19,889 bases of DNA, taken from the NCBI GenBank assembly GCA_002418265.1, contig DIDS01000025.1:1-19889 (forward strand), in the 5' to 3' direction. Shown one piece after another: positions 7,595-15,486 of this stretch. The position numbers and the translations under genes are program-made. The notes under the pieces were generated by a model. The model was given only the letters and a program-made list of their open reading frames with translations, was not told the DNA's origin and searched no databases. This DNA is from Acidimicrobiia bacterium UBA5794. GTDB taxonomy: Bacteria; Actinomycetota; Acidimicrobiia; Spongiisociales; UBA5794. Numbering within the stretch: the first letter of the stretch is position 1; every line of letters starts with the position of its first letter.

Positions 7595-9389
7595 CTCCGA
7601 TGGTGAGGGCGGCGACAAATGCTTCCTGTGGCACCTCAACCGAGCCGACCATCTTCATACGCTTCTTGCCCTCCTTCTGTTTCTCGAGCAGCTTTCGCTT
7701 TCGCGTTATGTCGCCTCCGTAGCACTTTGCGGTGACGTCCTTGCGCCGTGCCTTGATGGTTTCGCGCGAGATGATGCGGGAACCCACGGCCGCCTGGATC
7801 GGTACGTCAAACATCTGGCGAGGGATCAGTTCCCGAAGCCTCTTGACCATTGCGCGGCCATAGATCTGGGCCTTGTCCTTGTGGACGATCGTCGAGAACG
7901 CGTCAACCGGTTGGGAGTTGAGCAGAATGTCGACGCGAACGAGGTTCGACACTCGGTAGTCCTCGGGTTCATAGTCGAGGGACGCGTAACCACGGGTACG
8001 CGATTTCAGCTGATCGAAAAAGTCGAACACAATCTCTGCCAGGGGCACGATGTAGTGCAGCTCGACCCGCTCGGGGCTGAGGTAGGTCATCTCCCCCATT
8101 TCACCCCGCTTGGTCTGGATGAGCTCCATCACGGTCCCGATGTACTCCTTGGGCGTGATGATCATGACCTTGACGTAGGGCTCTTCGATCGAATCGATGT
8201 ATGCCGGGTCAGGCAAGTCCTGCGGGCTGTGAACCACAACCTTCGATCCATTTGCCAGGTTCGCAACATATTCGACCGAGGGTGCGGTCGATACAAGGTC
8301 GAGGTCGTACTCGCGCTCAAGGCGTTCCCTGACGATCTCCATGTGCAGCATCCCGAGAAACCCGCATCGGAACCCAAAACCGAGCGCCCGAGATGTTTCT
8401 GCCTGATAGACGAGAGACGAGTCGTTGAGGCGAAGCTTGTCCAGCGCTTCCCGGAGCCGTTCGAAGTCGTCACCGTCCGTTGGAAACAGCCCGGAGAACA
8501 CCATCGGCTTCGGTTCGTCATAGCCCGCAAGGGCTTGGGCGGCAGGCCTTTCGACGTGGGTGACGGTATCGCCAACACGAATCAGGTCAATGTCCTTGAC
8601 TCCGGTGATCAGATAGCCGACCTCCCCAGCCCCGAGGCGTCCGGTCGGTTCGATCGATGGATGACGGACACCGACCTCGTCGGCAACAAGATCCTCGTTT
8701 GTCGCCATGAACCGTATTGCGTCACCGTCCGAGATGGCCCCATCAACCACCCTCACCAGGGAAACAACACCTCGATAGATGTCGTAGTAGGAGTCAAAAA
8801 CAAGGGCCCTGAGAGGATCAGACGGATTCCCCTCAGGAGCCGGAAGCCTCGTAACGATCGCTTCGAGAAGCTCGTCGATCCCCGCCCCAGATTTCGCCGA
8901 AACCGCAATGATCTCGTCAGGTGATCCTCCCAAAATGCCAGCGATCTCGGTAGCCACCCTTTCAGGTTCGGCGGCGGGGAGGTCGATCTTGTTCACAACC
9001 GGGATGATCTCAAGTCCGCTCTCAACGGCCAGGTATGCATTCGCCAGGGTTTGGGCCTCAACACCTTGAGAGGCATCGACGAGAAGCAGCGCTCCCTCAC
9101 AGGCTTCGAGACTCCGCGACACCTCATATGAGAAGTCAACATGCCCGGGTGTGTCGATCAGATTCAGCTCATAGACGAATCCGTCTTTGGCCTTGTAGTC
9201 GATGCGGACAGCGTTTGCCTTGATCGTGATGCCACGTTCACGCTCAAGATCCATCTCATCGAGCAGTTGCGCTCGCATGTCACGTTCCGAAATCGCCCCG
9301 GTGCGTTCGAGCAGCCGGTCTGCGAGGGTCGACTTGCCATGGTCGATGTGTGCAATGATGCTGAAGTTGCGGATGCGCGACTGATCCAT
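7587..9389 (-). CDS. lepA: Elongation factor 4 (LepA)
   Basis: A 600-residue ribosomal GTPase. The GTPase motifs are AHIDHGKS (13-20), RGITI (52-56), DTPGH (79-83), NKID (133-136) and a SAKSG guanine-recognition loop. EF-G-like domains follow, then the LepA-specific C-terminal domain (GGDITRKRKLLEKQKEGKKR). LepA acts on ribosomes during initiation and elongation under stress. The frame is open to 9482, but the ATG at 9389 is preferred: it gives the typical length, starts right at the conserved N-terminus (MDQSRIRNFS), and has CCGGAG eight to nine bases upstream. It is divergent from rpsT across a 113-bp gap and is probably the first gene of lepA-hemW-hrcA-dnaJ. Confidence 0.97.
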   Translation of the reverse strand: MDQSRIRNFSIIAHIDHGKSTLADRLLERTGAISERDMRAQLLDEMDLERERGITIKANAVRIDYKAKDGFVYELNLIDTPGHVDFSYEVSRSLEACEGALLLVDASQGVEAQTLANAYLAVESGLEIIPVVNKIDLPAAEPERVATEIAGILGGSPDEIIAVSAKSGAGIDELLEAIVTRLPAPEGNPSDPLRALVFDSYYDIYRGVVSLVRVVDGAISDGDAIRFMATNEDLVADEVGVRHPSIEPTGRLGAGEVGYLITGVKDIDLIRVGDTVTHVERPAAQALAGYDEPKPMVFSGLFPTDGDDFERLREALDKLRLNDSSLVYQAETSRALGFGFRCGFLGMLHMEIVRERLEREYDLDLVSTAPSVEYVANLANGSKVVVHSPQDLPDPAYIDSIEEPYVKVMIITPKEYIGTVMELIQTKRGEMGEMTYLSPERVELHYIVPLAEIVFDFFDQLKSRTRGYASLDYEPEDYRVSNLVRVDILLNSQPVDAFSTIVHKDKAQIYGRAMVKRLRELIPRQMFDVPIQAAVGSRIISRETIKARRKDVTAKCYGGDITRKRKLLEKQKEGKKRMKMVGSVEVPQEAFVAALTIGDE

Positions 9390-9432
9390 GCGGTTCTCCG
9401 GAGGTTCCCTGCGGTACCCAGGGTTGGAATTC

Positions 9433-9438
9433 AGTGTA
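9433..9438 (-). promoter_or_regulatory. Possible -10 element for the lepA operon
   Basis: On the minus strand TACACT lies 43 nt upstream of the lepA ATG within the 113-bp lepA/rpsT divergent spacer. The region 16-18 bp further upstream contains only a weak -35 (GTAGCA). I could not define a convincing rpsT promoter in the same spacer. Confidence 0.3.
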
Positions 9439-9502
9439 CCGTTGCAGCCGCTTGGTGCTACCCTCAGGTCGATTCCCACCACCTCGTGAGGTTCTTTTCC
9501 AT

Positions 9503-9769
9503 ATGGCCAACATCAAGTCACAGATCAAGCGCAACCGACAGAGCATCGTCGCAAACGAGCGCAACAAGGCTGTTCGTTCCGAGCTCAAGACTTGGGCGAA
9601 GCGCACGGTCGAAGCTGCCGAGGCCGGTGATGCTGCTGAAACTGAGCGTCTGCTCTCGTTGACCCAGAAGCGCATCGACATGGCCGTCACCAAGGGTGTC
9701 CTGCACAAGTCGACGGCTGGACGTCGCAAGTCTCGGCTCACGGCGCAGGTCCGATCCATCCTCGCCTAG
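9503..9769 (+). CDS. rpsT: 30S ribosomal protein S20
   Basis: An 88-residue basic protein beginning MANIKSQIKRNRQ. It has the S20 helical pattern and the conserved C-terminal segment KGVLHKSTAGRRKSRL. S20 binds 16S rRNA early in 30S assembly. The frame is open upstream to 9434, but the ATG at 9503 gives the exact family N-terminus. A gagg at 9487-9490 serves as a rather distant ribosome-binding site. It is one of only two plus-strand genes in the window and ends ten bases before greA, so the two are probably co-transcribed. Confidence 0.97.
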   Translation: MANIKSQIKRNRQSIVANERNKAVRSELKTWAKRTVEAAEAGDAAETERLLSLTQKRIDMAVTKGVLHKSTAGRRKSRLTAQVRSILA

Positions 9770-9779
9770 AGGTCCCATC

Positions 9780-10259
9780 ATGACTGAATCTTCAGGGAAG
9801 TGGATGACGGCTGCTGCTTTGGACAAGCTGCGGGCCGAGTATGACCACCTCACCACCACCGGACGCGACGAGGTCGTGAAACGCATCGCAGAAGCGCGTG
9901 CACACGGTGATCTCAAAGAAAACGCCGAGTACGACACCGCCAAAAACGATCAGGGTCTCATGGAGGCCAGGATTCGTGAACTTCAGCACCTCATTGAGAA
10001 CGCCGTCGTCGGAGAAGTCACCGATTCCGGCATCGTTGAGATCGGCACCGTAGCCACGGTGGTTGACGACGATGGTGATGAACTTGAGTTCTTCGTCGCT
10101 CACGCTGAGAACAGGATTGACGGCATGATGCTTGCCTCACCTGATTCACCCCTCGGTAGCGCACTTCTCGGCGCCAAGCCCGGCGACGACGTCACATTCG
10201 AGGCTCCCGGAGGAACCTTCACCTACCAAGTGACCAACGTCCGCGTCTACGAGGGCTAG
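9780..10259 (+). CDS. greA: Transcription elongation factor GreA
   Basis: A 159-residue protein, the normal GreA length. An N-terminal coiled coil (about residues 10-80) carries the tip motif HGDLKENAEY (42-51), whose acidic residues D44 and E47 stimulate RNA cleavage by stalled RNA polymerase. A C-terminal FKBP-like domain (about 85-159) ends FTYQVTNVRVYEG. The ATG at 9780 is preceded by gagg at a normal distance; an in-frame extension to 9696 overlaps rpsT and is rejected. It ends 33 bases from the convergent holA stop. No intrinsic terminator hairpin is visible between them; the space is mostly a heptamer repeat. Confidence 0.96.
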   Translation: MTESSGKWMTAAALDKLRAEYDHLTTTGRDEVVKRIAEARAHGDLKENAEYDTAKNDQGLMEARIRELQHLIENAVVGEVTDSGIVEIGTVATVVDDDGDELEFFVAHAENRIDGMMLASPDSPLGSALLGAKPGDDVTFEAPGGTFTYQVTNVRVYEG

Positions 10260-10270
10260 CGCTCTTCGGA

Positions 10271-10291
10271 AGTCAGAAGTCAGACGTCAGA
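10271..10291. repeat. Three tandem heptamers (agtcaga, agtcaga, cgtcaga)
   Basis: Three consecutive seven-base units fill most of the gap between the converging greA and holA genes, ending one base short of the holA stop codon. The same heptamer recurs at 11293, 14256 and, on the opposite strand, at 19833-19846. Confidence 0.85.
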
Positions 10292-10292
10292 A

Positions 10293-11276
10293 TCAACGCC
10301 CCATCCATCTTGACATCGCAACGGTGAGCCGTTCCAATGTGACGCGGTGGGTTGCCTCAGGTTGGGTCTTGAGCGTCAGGTCCGCCTTGGCAAGGGCACG
10401 AACGCAGTCCGACAGCGCCCGACCGTTGGCTCGGGTTCGCCCTTCCCAAACCTTCCTGGTTGCGTACGAATTCGGGTTTGCCTTCGCCCATGCCGCAAAC
10501 GTGTCGTAATCGGGCGCCACCGCTGCAAGGGAACGCTTCCGCACTTCCCCTTCAAGATACGACAACAGAATGAGCGGGTGGTTGTGCTGGAGAAAATCAG
10601 AAAGCCGTCGTAGGGCTTCAGCGTGGTCACCAGCCATGATCGCATCACCAAGGAACCACATCGGTTCATCCGGCCGGTTGTCAACCGTCGCAGCAATGGC
10701 TGACGCCTCAATCACCCCACCCGAAACGGCAAGCTGATCGATTGCTTGACGCATCGCCGCCTGGTTTGCTCCGAAGTGCTTGACGAGCTCTGCGCGCGCC
10801 TCGGCATCGATCCGGAGGCCGTTCGATCGTGCGTACTCACCGATCCACTGATGGGCATCTCTTGCACTGAGTGCCTTGAACGACACAACCTCACCTGACG
10901 CGGCAATCGCCTTCTTCAACGGTGCCGGAAGTGTTCCCGATGCGGCGAAGACCGCCACCGCCTGATCAGGATCGGCATTCGCCAGCATCTCGACAATCGC
11001 GTCGAGCTCGACCTTCAGCAGGTTCTGGGAATCCATTACGAATACCCCGGTTGCACCACCAAAGAGTGATCCCGACTGAAGCGCGGGGACGATCGCCATG
11101 ACCTCGTCGCGAAGCGATGCGCCTTCATCGGATGTGCCTGAGCCTTTGGCCGGCACATCGATCCGGGTTGGGCTCTCAACACCGGCCTCGTCAAACGCGG
11201 TCTGTGCAATGGCGCGCATCCGCTCACGTTCGGAGGCACCGGCATCTTTTGGTCCGACAATTCCAATCCAGCCCAT
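10293..11276 (-). CDS. holA: DNA polymerase III delta subunit
   Basis: A 327-residue protein of normal HolA length. Its features are an N-terminal fold beginning GWIGIVGPKDAG, a central LLKVELDAIVEML region, a FKALSARDAHQWIGEYARSN segment typical of delta, a helical lid domain (VKHFGANQAAMRQAIDQLA) and a C-terminal collar domain (HNHPLILLSYLEGEVRK). Delta opens the beta sliding clamp in the clamp-loader complex and lacks a functional Walker A, as seen here. The ATG at 11276 has no Shine-Dalgarno; instead a -10 element sits six bases upstream, suggesting leaderless translation. The order rpsT, then holA, comEC and comEA on the opposite strand, matches mycobacteria. Heptamer repeats lie on both sides of the gene. 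Confidence 0.92.
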   Translation of the reverse strand: MGWIGIVGPKDAGASERERMRAIAQTAFDEAGVESPTRIDVPAKGSGTSDEGASLRDEVMAIVPALQSGSLFGGATGVFVMDSQNLLKVELDAIVEMLANADPDQAVAVFAASGTLPAPLKKAIAASGEVVSFKALSARDAHQWIGEYARSNGLRIDAEARAELVKHFGANQAAMRQAIDQLAVSGGVIEASAIAATVDNRPDEPMWFLGDAIMAGDHAEALRRLSDFLQHNHPLILLSYLEGEVRKRSLAAVAPDYDTFAAWAKANPNSYATRKVWEGRTRANGRALSDCVRALAKADLTLKTQPEATHRVTLERLTVAMSRWMGR

Positions 11277-11282
11277 CGGGAC

Positions 11283-11288
11283 AGAGTA
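11283..11288 (-). promoter_or_regulatory. Candidate -10 of a leaderless holA promoter
   Basis: On the minus strand TACTCT is followed by six bases (gtcccg) and then the holA ATG. With usual -10 to +1 spacing, transcription would start at the A of the start codon. The -35 region is weak (TTTTGA at 17 bp). No ribosome-binding site precedes the ATG, which is consistent with a leaderless mRNA, a common mode in actinobacteria. Confidence 0.45.
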
Positions 11289-11292
11289 CCGA

Positions 11293-11302
11293 AGTCAGAA
11301 GT
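11293..11302. repeat. Partial heptamer repeat upstream of holA
   Basis: One full agtcaga and the start of a second unit (agt) lie between the holA promoter and hairpin module 1. This is the same heptamer as at 10271-10291 on the other side of holA. Confidence 0.6.
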
Positions 11303-11310
11303 ACCTCAAA

Positions 11311-11386
11311 ACCGTTCCCCCTTCAGGGGGAACGGGCGAGTCTTCGAGCCAAGGGGGCGCGCGAGCCCGCGAGCCCCGTCTCCCAG
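11311..11386. repeat. 76-bp dispersed hairpin repeat, copy 2 (module 1 of an array)
   Basis: Matches 3557-3632 at 74 of 76 positions. The leading inverted repeat gttcccccttcagggggaac is at 11314-11333. It opens a run of three related modules filling the 243-bp holA/comEC gap, in which I see no credible gene. Confidence 0.9.
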
Positions 11387-11445
11387 AGGGGAACAGGCGA
11401 GTTCTCGAGCCAACGGGGCGGCCCCCCTGCGTCGCTAGCACTCCG
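11387..11445. repeat. Degenerate module 2 of the hairpin array
   Basis: Starts with aggggaac, the right arm of the module 1 hairpin, and continues with aggcgagttctcgagccaac, paralleling gggcgagtcttcgagccaag of module 1. The left arm of the hairpin is missing and the GC-rich tail has diverged (cggggcggccccc). Confidence 0.6.
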
Positions 11446-11516
11446 CGTCCCCCCGGCAGCCGGGGGGACGGGTAAGCATGCCAAGCCAGGGGGGCGTGCG
11501 AGGCCGCGAGGAGACG
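11446..11516. repeat. Module 3 of the hairpin array, with an 11-bp perfect stem
   Basis: A perfect inverted repeat (11446-11470) has arms cgtccccccgg and ccggggggacg around a three-base loop. It is followed by gggtaag, gccaagcca and a ggggggcgtgcgaggccgcg tail, the same order of elements as in module 1. It ends a few bases from the comEC stop, so on the minus strand it lies just downstream of comEC and could stabilise or end that transcript. Confidence 0.7.
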
Positions 11517-11519
11517 TTG

Positions 11520-13616
11520 TCATGGAGGGATCAGGGGGATGGTGATGTCGCCGGTTTCGGTTCGGCGGACGTCGACATTGAGGGAATCGAGGAGTCCCGT
11601 GATCGTTGGATGCGGGTGACCGTAGGTGTTCGGGCCGTAGGACAGGATCGCGACGGGACCCACCGTGCGTTCGAGCCACTGGAGGTCGGTGGTTGCCGAC
11701 CCGTGGTGTGGAACAACCAGGACGTCGGGATGAATCGGAGGCAGCGCCCTCTGGCCGACCGCTTCGATGTCACCGGGGAGAAGCACCGTGGTGACGCCAT
11801 GGATCAACAGCACGATCGAACCGTTGTTGTCAGAGGCATAGCGTCGCGCAGGTGAGAGCACCTCGAGCAACACAGCGCCGACACCAATCCGGTCGCCTGC
11901 CCTGACGCGATCCGTTCGCACACCCGCATCGTGAGCGGAACGGATCAGATCGGTGTCTGGCGAAAACTCGCTCACGACAAGCCTTCCGACGCGATCTCCA
12001 CTCACGAGCTCGAAAAGACCACCCGCATGATCGATGTCGTCGTGGGAGACCACGACCGTGTCCACGGTGCGAATGCCGTGTCTTCGGAGGGCAGCATCGA
12101 GCACTCTGGGATCTGATCCGCCATCCATGAGGAGAGATGCACCGGAGGGATCCTGAACCAGGATGGCATCACCCTGGCCGACATCGAGAGCCACCACGAT
12201 GGGTACCTCCGGCCATGGATGTGACCACGGCACCGCAACAAGCAGAAGGACAAGCCCGACCGACGCGACGATCGGGCGAATGGTCCTCAGCATGAGCCCG
12301 ATCCCGACAAACAGGGCGACTGCCGTCGCTGCGGCACCGAGCTGTGGCCCGTCTGCTGCAATCTCGGCCACCCACATGACACAGGAAGCTCCGAGCCTGG
12401 CGACGTCTGCCGCCGGTGCGAAAACCACCCCCAACGCAGCAACCCCCGTCGTGACGGCGATCACCGGGCTGACGATCAGGTTCGTCAGAGGCGAAAGCAG
12501 CGGAACCGTGCCAAACACGACAAGAAGCAACGGGGCTACGGCCAGTTGTGCACCGATCGTGGCAAAGAGCGGCACGAAGAACCATTTCGGCGTCCGTTCA
12601 CGGACCAAAGCCATCCCGACGAGGACACCGGCCGTTGCCAGAACCGAGAGCTGGAAGCCGACCGACAACGCCAGATGTCCCGACACGAGCAGGAGCACCG
12701 TGACAGCAACGCCAAGCGCCATCCACGGATCAACCGGAATCCCGAAGAAGCCCCCGGCGAGCAGGACGGATGCCATGACCGAGGCACGAATGACCGAGGG
12801 CTCCCACCGCGTGATGACCGCGAACAACGTGAGCCCGACGGCCCCAACAAGGACCCGGATTCTTGGATGGATCGACAGTGGTGCGGTCACGACCCACCAG
12901 ATCGCAAGGAACAGTGCAACATTGGAGCCCGATACGGCCACGAAGTGGGAGAGACCGGCTCTGCGCAAGTCTTCCTCGTCGGACGCGAGCATGCGGTCAG
13001 TGTCGCCGGTGAGAAACCCGGACAACAGACCATCACCGACATGGTCGCCGTTGTAGCGGCTCGCAACGGCATTCCGTACGGCGTTCCCGCCATTGACGAT
13101 CGGATTGCCTGACGCATGTGCTGCGTTGACCTGGTCGATCACGAAGGTCCCTGCAACCATTTCATCCCTGACTCGTCGCACTCCGTCGCTCATCACCCCA
13201 GACGCCGTCACGACCGCACCGACGGTCACACCATCCGGAAGGTTCCGAACGGCGACCCGCGGACCACCCCAGTCGACACCGTCGATGAACGTGACCTCCG
13301 CGACCCCTTGCCCGTAGGACCGCTGGGATTGATCCTCGGCAACCTTGAAGGTCACATCAACGCGCCCCGCGGGGAGCTCGACGGCTTCAATCGTGGCTGT
13401 TCGGCTCATTGAGATCCAGCCGGAACCGACACCCAAGGCACAAAAGGCGATCAACACGATCATGGGGCGCCACAGGATCACACCAACAGCAGCGGCAGTT
13501 GTGACGAGGAGACCCAATCCGATCGGTGATCCGAGGCCAACAATGACGCCAATCCACGTCACGGTTCCAACGGCCACACACCATCGAGCTGGAAGGTCGG
13601 GCAGGTACCCTTTCAT
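11520..13616 (-). CDS. comEC: ComEC/Rec2 family DNA-uptake channel
   Basis: A 698-residue polytopic membrane protein. N-terminal helices and a soluble segment (about residues 75-170) precede the Competence domain (HFVAVSGSNVALFLAIWWVV, about 225-245) and further membrane spans. A C-terminal metallo-beta-lactamase-fold domain runs from about residue 470, with DVGQGDA, S524-H-D-D-I-D-H530 and PHHGSATT. ComEC forms the channel that takes single-stranded DNA across the membrane, and the MBL-like domain is proposed to degrade the other strand. The metal-binding motif (HxDxDH-like HDDIDH) is intact by eye. The ATG overlaps the comEA stop (ATGA). A three-module hairpin array follows the stop. Family is certain; natural competence of the organism is inferred. 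Confidence 0.95.
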   Translation of the reverse strand: MKGYLPDLPARWCVAVGTVTWIGVIVGLGSPIGLGLLVTTAAAVGVILWRPMIVLIAFCALGVGSGWISMSRTATIEAVELPAGRVDVTFKVAEDQSQRSYGQGVAEVTFIDGVDWGGPRVAVRNLPDGVTVGAVVTASGVMSDGVRRVRDEMVAGTFVIDQVNAAHASGNPIVNGGNAVRNAVASRYNGDHVGDGLLSGFLTGDTDRMLASDEEDLRRAGLSHFVAVSGSNVALFLAIWWVVTAPLSIHPRIRVLVGAVGLTLFAVITRWEPSVIRASVMASVLLAGGFFGIPVDPWMALGVAVTVLLLVSGHLALSVGFQLSVLATAGVLVGMALVRERTPKWFFVPLFATIGAQLAVAPLLLVVFGTVPLLSPLTNLIVSPVIAVTTGVAALGVVFAPAADVARLGASCVMWVAEIAADGPQLGAAATAVALFVGIGLMLRTIRPIVASVGLVLLLVAVPWSHPWPEVPIVVALDVGQGDAILVQDPSGASLLMDGGSDPRVLDAALRRHGIRTVDTVVVSHDDIDHAGGLFELVSGDRVGRLVVSEFSPDTDLIRSAHDAGVRTDRVRAGDRIGVGAVLLEVLSPARRYASDNNGSIVLLIHGVTTVLLPGDIEAVGQRALPPIHPDVLVVPHHGSATTDLQWLERTVGPVAILSYGPNTYGHPHPTITGLLDSLNVDVRRTETGDITIPLIPP

Positions 13617-14188
13617 CCACCGGCCAGTGCAGAGCGAATCGCATCCAGCTTTGACTCGCCAATGCCGGGGACATCAAGAAGGCTCTCAAGGGTCTCGAAC
13701 GGTCCGTGCTCGTCCCGGTAGGCGACGATTCGTTCAGCAATGACCGGACCGATGCCCGGGAGCGCTTCAAAGCCCGCTTCATCTGCGGTGTTGATGTCGA
13801 AGCGGGCAGACGACGTTTGGGCCCCTGCATCTGGGGTATCGACGACAGCTGGGACAATGATCTGTTCCCCGTCACGGATAGGGGCCGCCAGATTCAGACG
13901 CCCGAGATCAGCATCCCGGGTCGCACCGCCCGCAGCCGCAACGGCATCAGCCACCCGTGAGCCCTCGGGCACAGCAACGACCCCGGGAACAACGACTGGC
14001 CCCGAGATGTGAACCGTGATCAATGCGTCCAAACCGGTCTCGGTGTGAACCACATCAACGGGAGCAGCTGATGAAGCCCCGGGTGTGGTCCCGATGCCAA
14101 ACCACAATGCCCCACCGACCAGTACGAGGAACGCAAGCCCCACCGAAGTCACCGACAGATTGGTACCGCGCGATGCCATGATCCTCAC
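13613..14188 (-). CDS. comEA: ComEA-like DNA-binding competence protein
   Basis: A 191-residue protein anchored by one N-terminal helix (about residues 11-32). It has an SLBB-type domain (57-115; VHISGPVVVPGVVAVPEGSR) and a C-terminal helix-hairpin-helix pair (130-189; FDINTADEAGFEALPGIG and LLDVPGIGESKLDAIR). ComEA binds incoming double-stranded DNA outside the membrane and hands it to ComEC, encoded immediately downstream with an ATGA overlap. Two starts are possible: GTG at 14188 and ATG at 14179. A GAGG lies only three bases before the ATG, so the choice is open. The gene begins 69 bases after the CPBP-protease stop, so it may share that transcript. Confidence 0.93.
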   Translation of the reverse strand: MRIMASRGTNLSVTSVGLAFLVLVGGALWFGIGTTPGASSAAPVDVVHTETGLDALITVHISGPVVVPGVVAVPEGSRVADAVAAAGGATRDADLGRLNLAAPIRDGEQIIVPAVVDTPDAGAQTSSARFDINTADEAGFEALPGIGPVIAERIVAYRDEHGPFETLESLLDVPGIGESKLDAIRSALAGG

Positions 14189-14255
14189 ACCGCTGCCCGA
14201 CCGTTGTACCGCAGAACACGGCCGGATGGAAGAGGGTTGTGCTGCTTGTCGTGAG

Positions 14256-14262
14256 AGTCAGA
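14256..14262. repeat. Single agtcaga heptamer at the 3' end of the CPBP gene
   Basis: One copy of the heptamer found beside holA overlaps the stop codon of the CPBP gene. A single seven-base match can be chance; it is listed because it also abuts a gene end. Confidence 0.3.
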
Positions 14263-15103
14263 AGCCTGCGAGGGACGCGAACCACCGAATCACGCCGTCG
14301 ATCTGCTCCAAATCGCCAACTTGCTTTTCAGCCCAATCGAGGATCTCGGCCCCCCAAACCAGAAGGAAGGCTGCGAGGAGATTCACGCCTGCGTGGAGCG
14401 GAATCGCAAGGGAGAGATCACCGCGCCTGAGTGCGGCCCATCCCAGGACAATGCCGATGATGAAGAGACCCGGTATCGCAGCGCGGGAGTTCCAATCGAC
14501 CAGATGGACACCCGCGAATATCGCCGCGCTCAGGACGATCGCTGGCCATTTCCCCATGAATCGGTGAAGCCACGACAGCAGCATGCCCCGATAGATGATC
14601 TCCTCGACGATCGGTGCCAGCACCGCGACCGACAGGAAGATCAGGACGATCTCAAGTGAGGTTTCGGTGCCTTCTGCAATGCCCGCCACGCCCTGTTCGG
14701 GGGCACCGCCCGGGAACATCAACCTGATGAGGGGATACGTGGCGAACGCCACAAGTATCTGGAGGCCCATACCGGCGAGGAGCCCCCACCAGTCAGAGGG
14801 GTTGAGTGTCAAACCGACGTCAGCCTGAAGAGATCCTGACCCAGCACGCCGCGAGAACATCCAGATCAGGAGGAACGATCCGGCTGACTGGCCGACAAAG
14901 ACGATCGTGAATGGGATGGGGTCCGTCAGCTCAGCGTTCGCTGCAAGAACGAAGATCCCCGCCATGTTTGCACCGAGGACCCCGGCGAAGAAGGTCCCGA
15001 CCGTCCACCAGAACATCGGTACCGACGGCACCAGGTCGCGGGCGACAGGAAGATATCCCGACGGTGGAGCCGGGGGGCTCGGAGGTCGTTCCGGCATGCT
15101 CAT
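14258..15103 (-). CDS. CPBP-family (Abi/CAAX-like) intramembrane metalloprotease
   Basis: A 281-residue protein with about eight hydrophobic segments. The CPBP motifs are present: E167-E168-x3-R172 (VEEIIYRG), F196-x3-H200 (FAGVHLVDW) and H237-x3-N241 (PLHAGVN). These conserved residues form the glutamate/histidine active site of this family, which includes Rce1-like proteases and bacterial Abi proteins. The substrate is unknown. The N-terminal 20 residues are Pro-rich and cytoplasmic in appearance. The ATG at 15103 overlaps the stop of the small zincin gene (ATGA), so the two putative metalloproteases are probably made together; a second ATG lies two codons in. No CAAX-type or bacteriocin substrate is recognisable nearby. 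Confidence 0.88.
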   Translation of the reverse strand: MSMPERPPSPPAPPSGYLPVARDLVPSVPMFWWTVGTFFAGVLGANMAGIFVLAANAELTDPIPFTIVFVGQSAGSFLLIWMFSRRAGSGSLQADVGLTLNPSDWWGLLAGMGLQILVAFATYPLIRLMFPGGAPEQGVAGIAEGTETSLEIVLIFLSVAVLAPIVEEIIYRGMLLSWLHRFMGKWPAIVLSAAIFAGVHLVDWNSRAAIPGLFIIGIVLGWAALRRGDLSLAIPLHAGVNLLAAFLLVWGAEILDWAEKQVGDLEQIDGVIRWFASLAGF

Positions 15104-15486
15104 CCGGGATCCCGACCCTGGGAACGGCTCACCTCATATGCAGCGGCTTCGTAGGAGATCCCGAAGTATGCCGCTCGATGGGGAAGGCCATAGACCCGGA
15201 GCCGCAGGTATTCACCAAGGTACCGTACGAGAAACGTTGCTGCCCCTTTGCTCCACTGCTGCACGTGGACGAGTTCGTGGGCAACGATGTCGGGGCGTTC
15301 GCCGAGCACCACGGCATCGAACACCTCCTCGCTGAGAAATATCCGGGTTCCGATCGTCACTCCATCGATGCGCGAGCCGACGAGAGATCGCATCCATGGC
15401 GGCATGATCTCGAAGGCAACACCGCCGAAGTCCGACACGTCGAGATCGATTCCCGCTCGCTCAATCGCGACAGATGCAGGAATCAT
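15100..15486 (-). CDS. Small HExxH zincin-like protein (DUF4157-like)
   Basis: A 128-residue protein with H70-E-L-V-H74 followed by VQQW. This is the HExxHxxQW arrangement seen in DUF4157-like zincins, and E113 (SYEAAAYEV) could be the third metal ligand. No signal peptide or membrane helix is evident. It is likely a small zinc metallopeptidase or a degenerate relative; the substrate is unknown and the family name is from memory of the motif only. Its ATG shares one base with the leuS stop (TGATG), and its stop overlaps the CPBP gene start. The tight placement between leuS and a second putative protease suggests co-expression with LeuS but does not reveal function. Confidence 0.8.
   Translation of the reverse strand: MIPASVAIERAGIDLDVSDFGGVAFEIMPPWMRSLVGSRIDGVTIGTRIFLSEEVFDAVVLGERPDIVAHELVHVQQWSKGAATFLVRYLGEYLRLRVYGLPHRAAYFGISYEAAAYEVSRSQGRDPG

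Noticed and set aside
7578..8924. Long plus-strand open frame (448 codons) opposite lepA
   Set aside because: It is the reverse complement of a clear LepA coding sequence, has no recognisable domain, and arises from codon bias in high-GC DNA.
11311..11516. CRISPR array
   Set aside because: Modules are contiguous, diverged and contain internal hairpins; there are no regular unique spacers and no cas genes.
11098..11679. Open frames across the holA/comEC hairpin array on both strands
   Set aside because: They depend on the repeat modules, overlap confirmed genes, and give low-complexity Arg/Pro/Gly products.
12163..13056. Plus-strand open frame (297 codons) opposite comEC
   Set aside because: Antisense to ComEC membrane spans; its Thr/Pro/Ser-rich product reflects the complement of Val/Ala/Gly codons.
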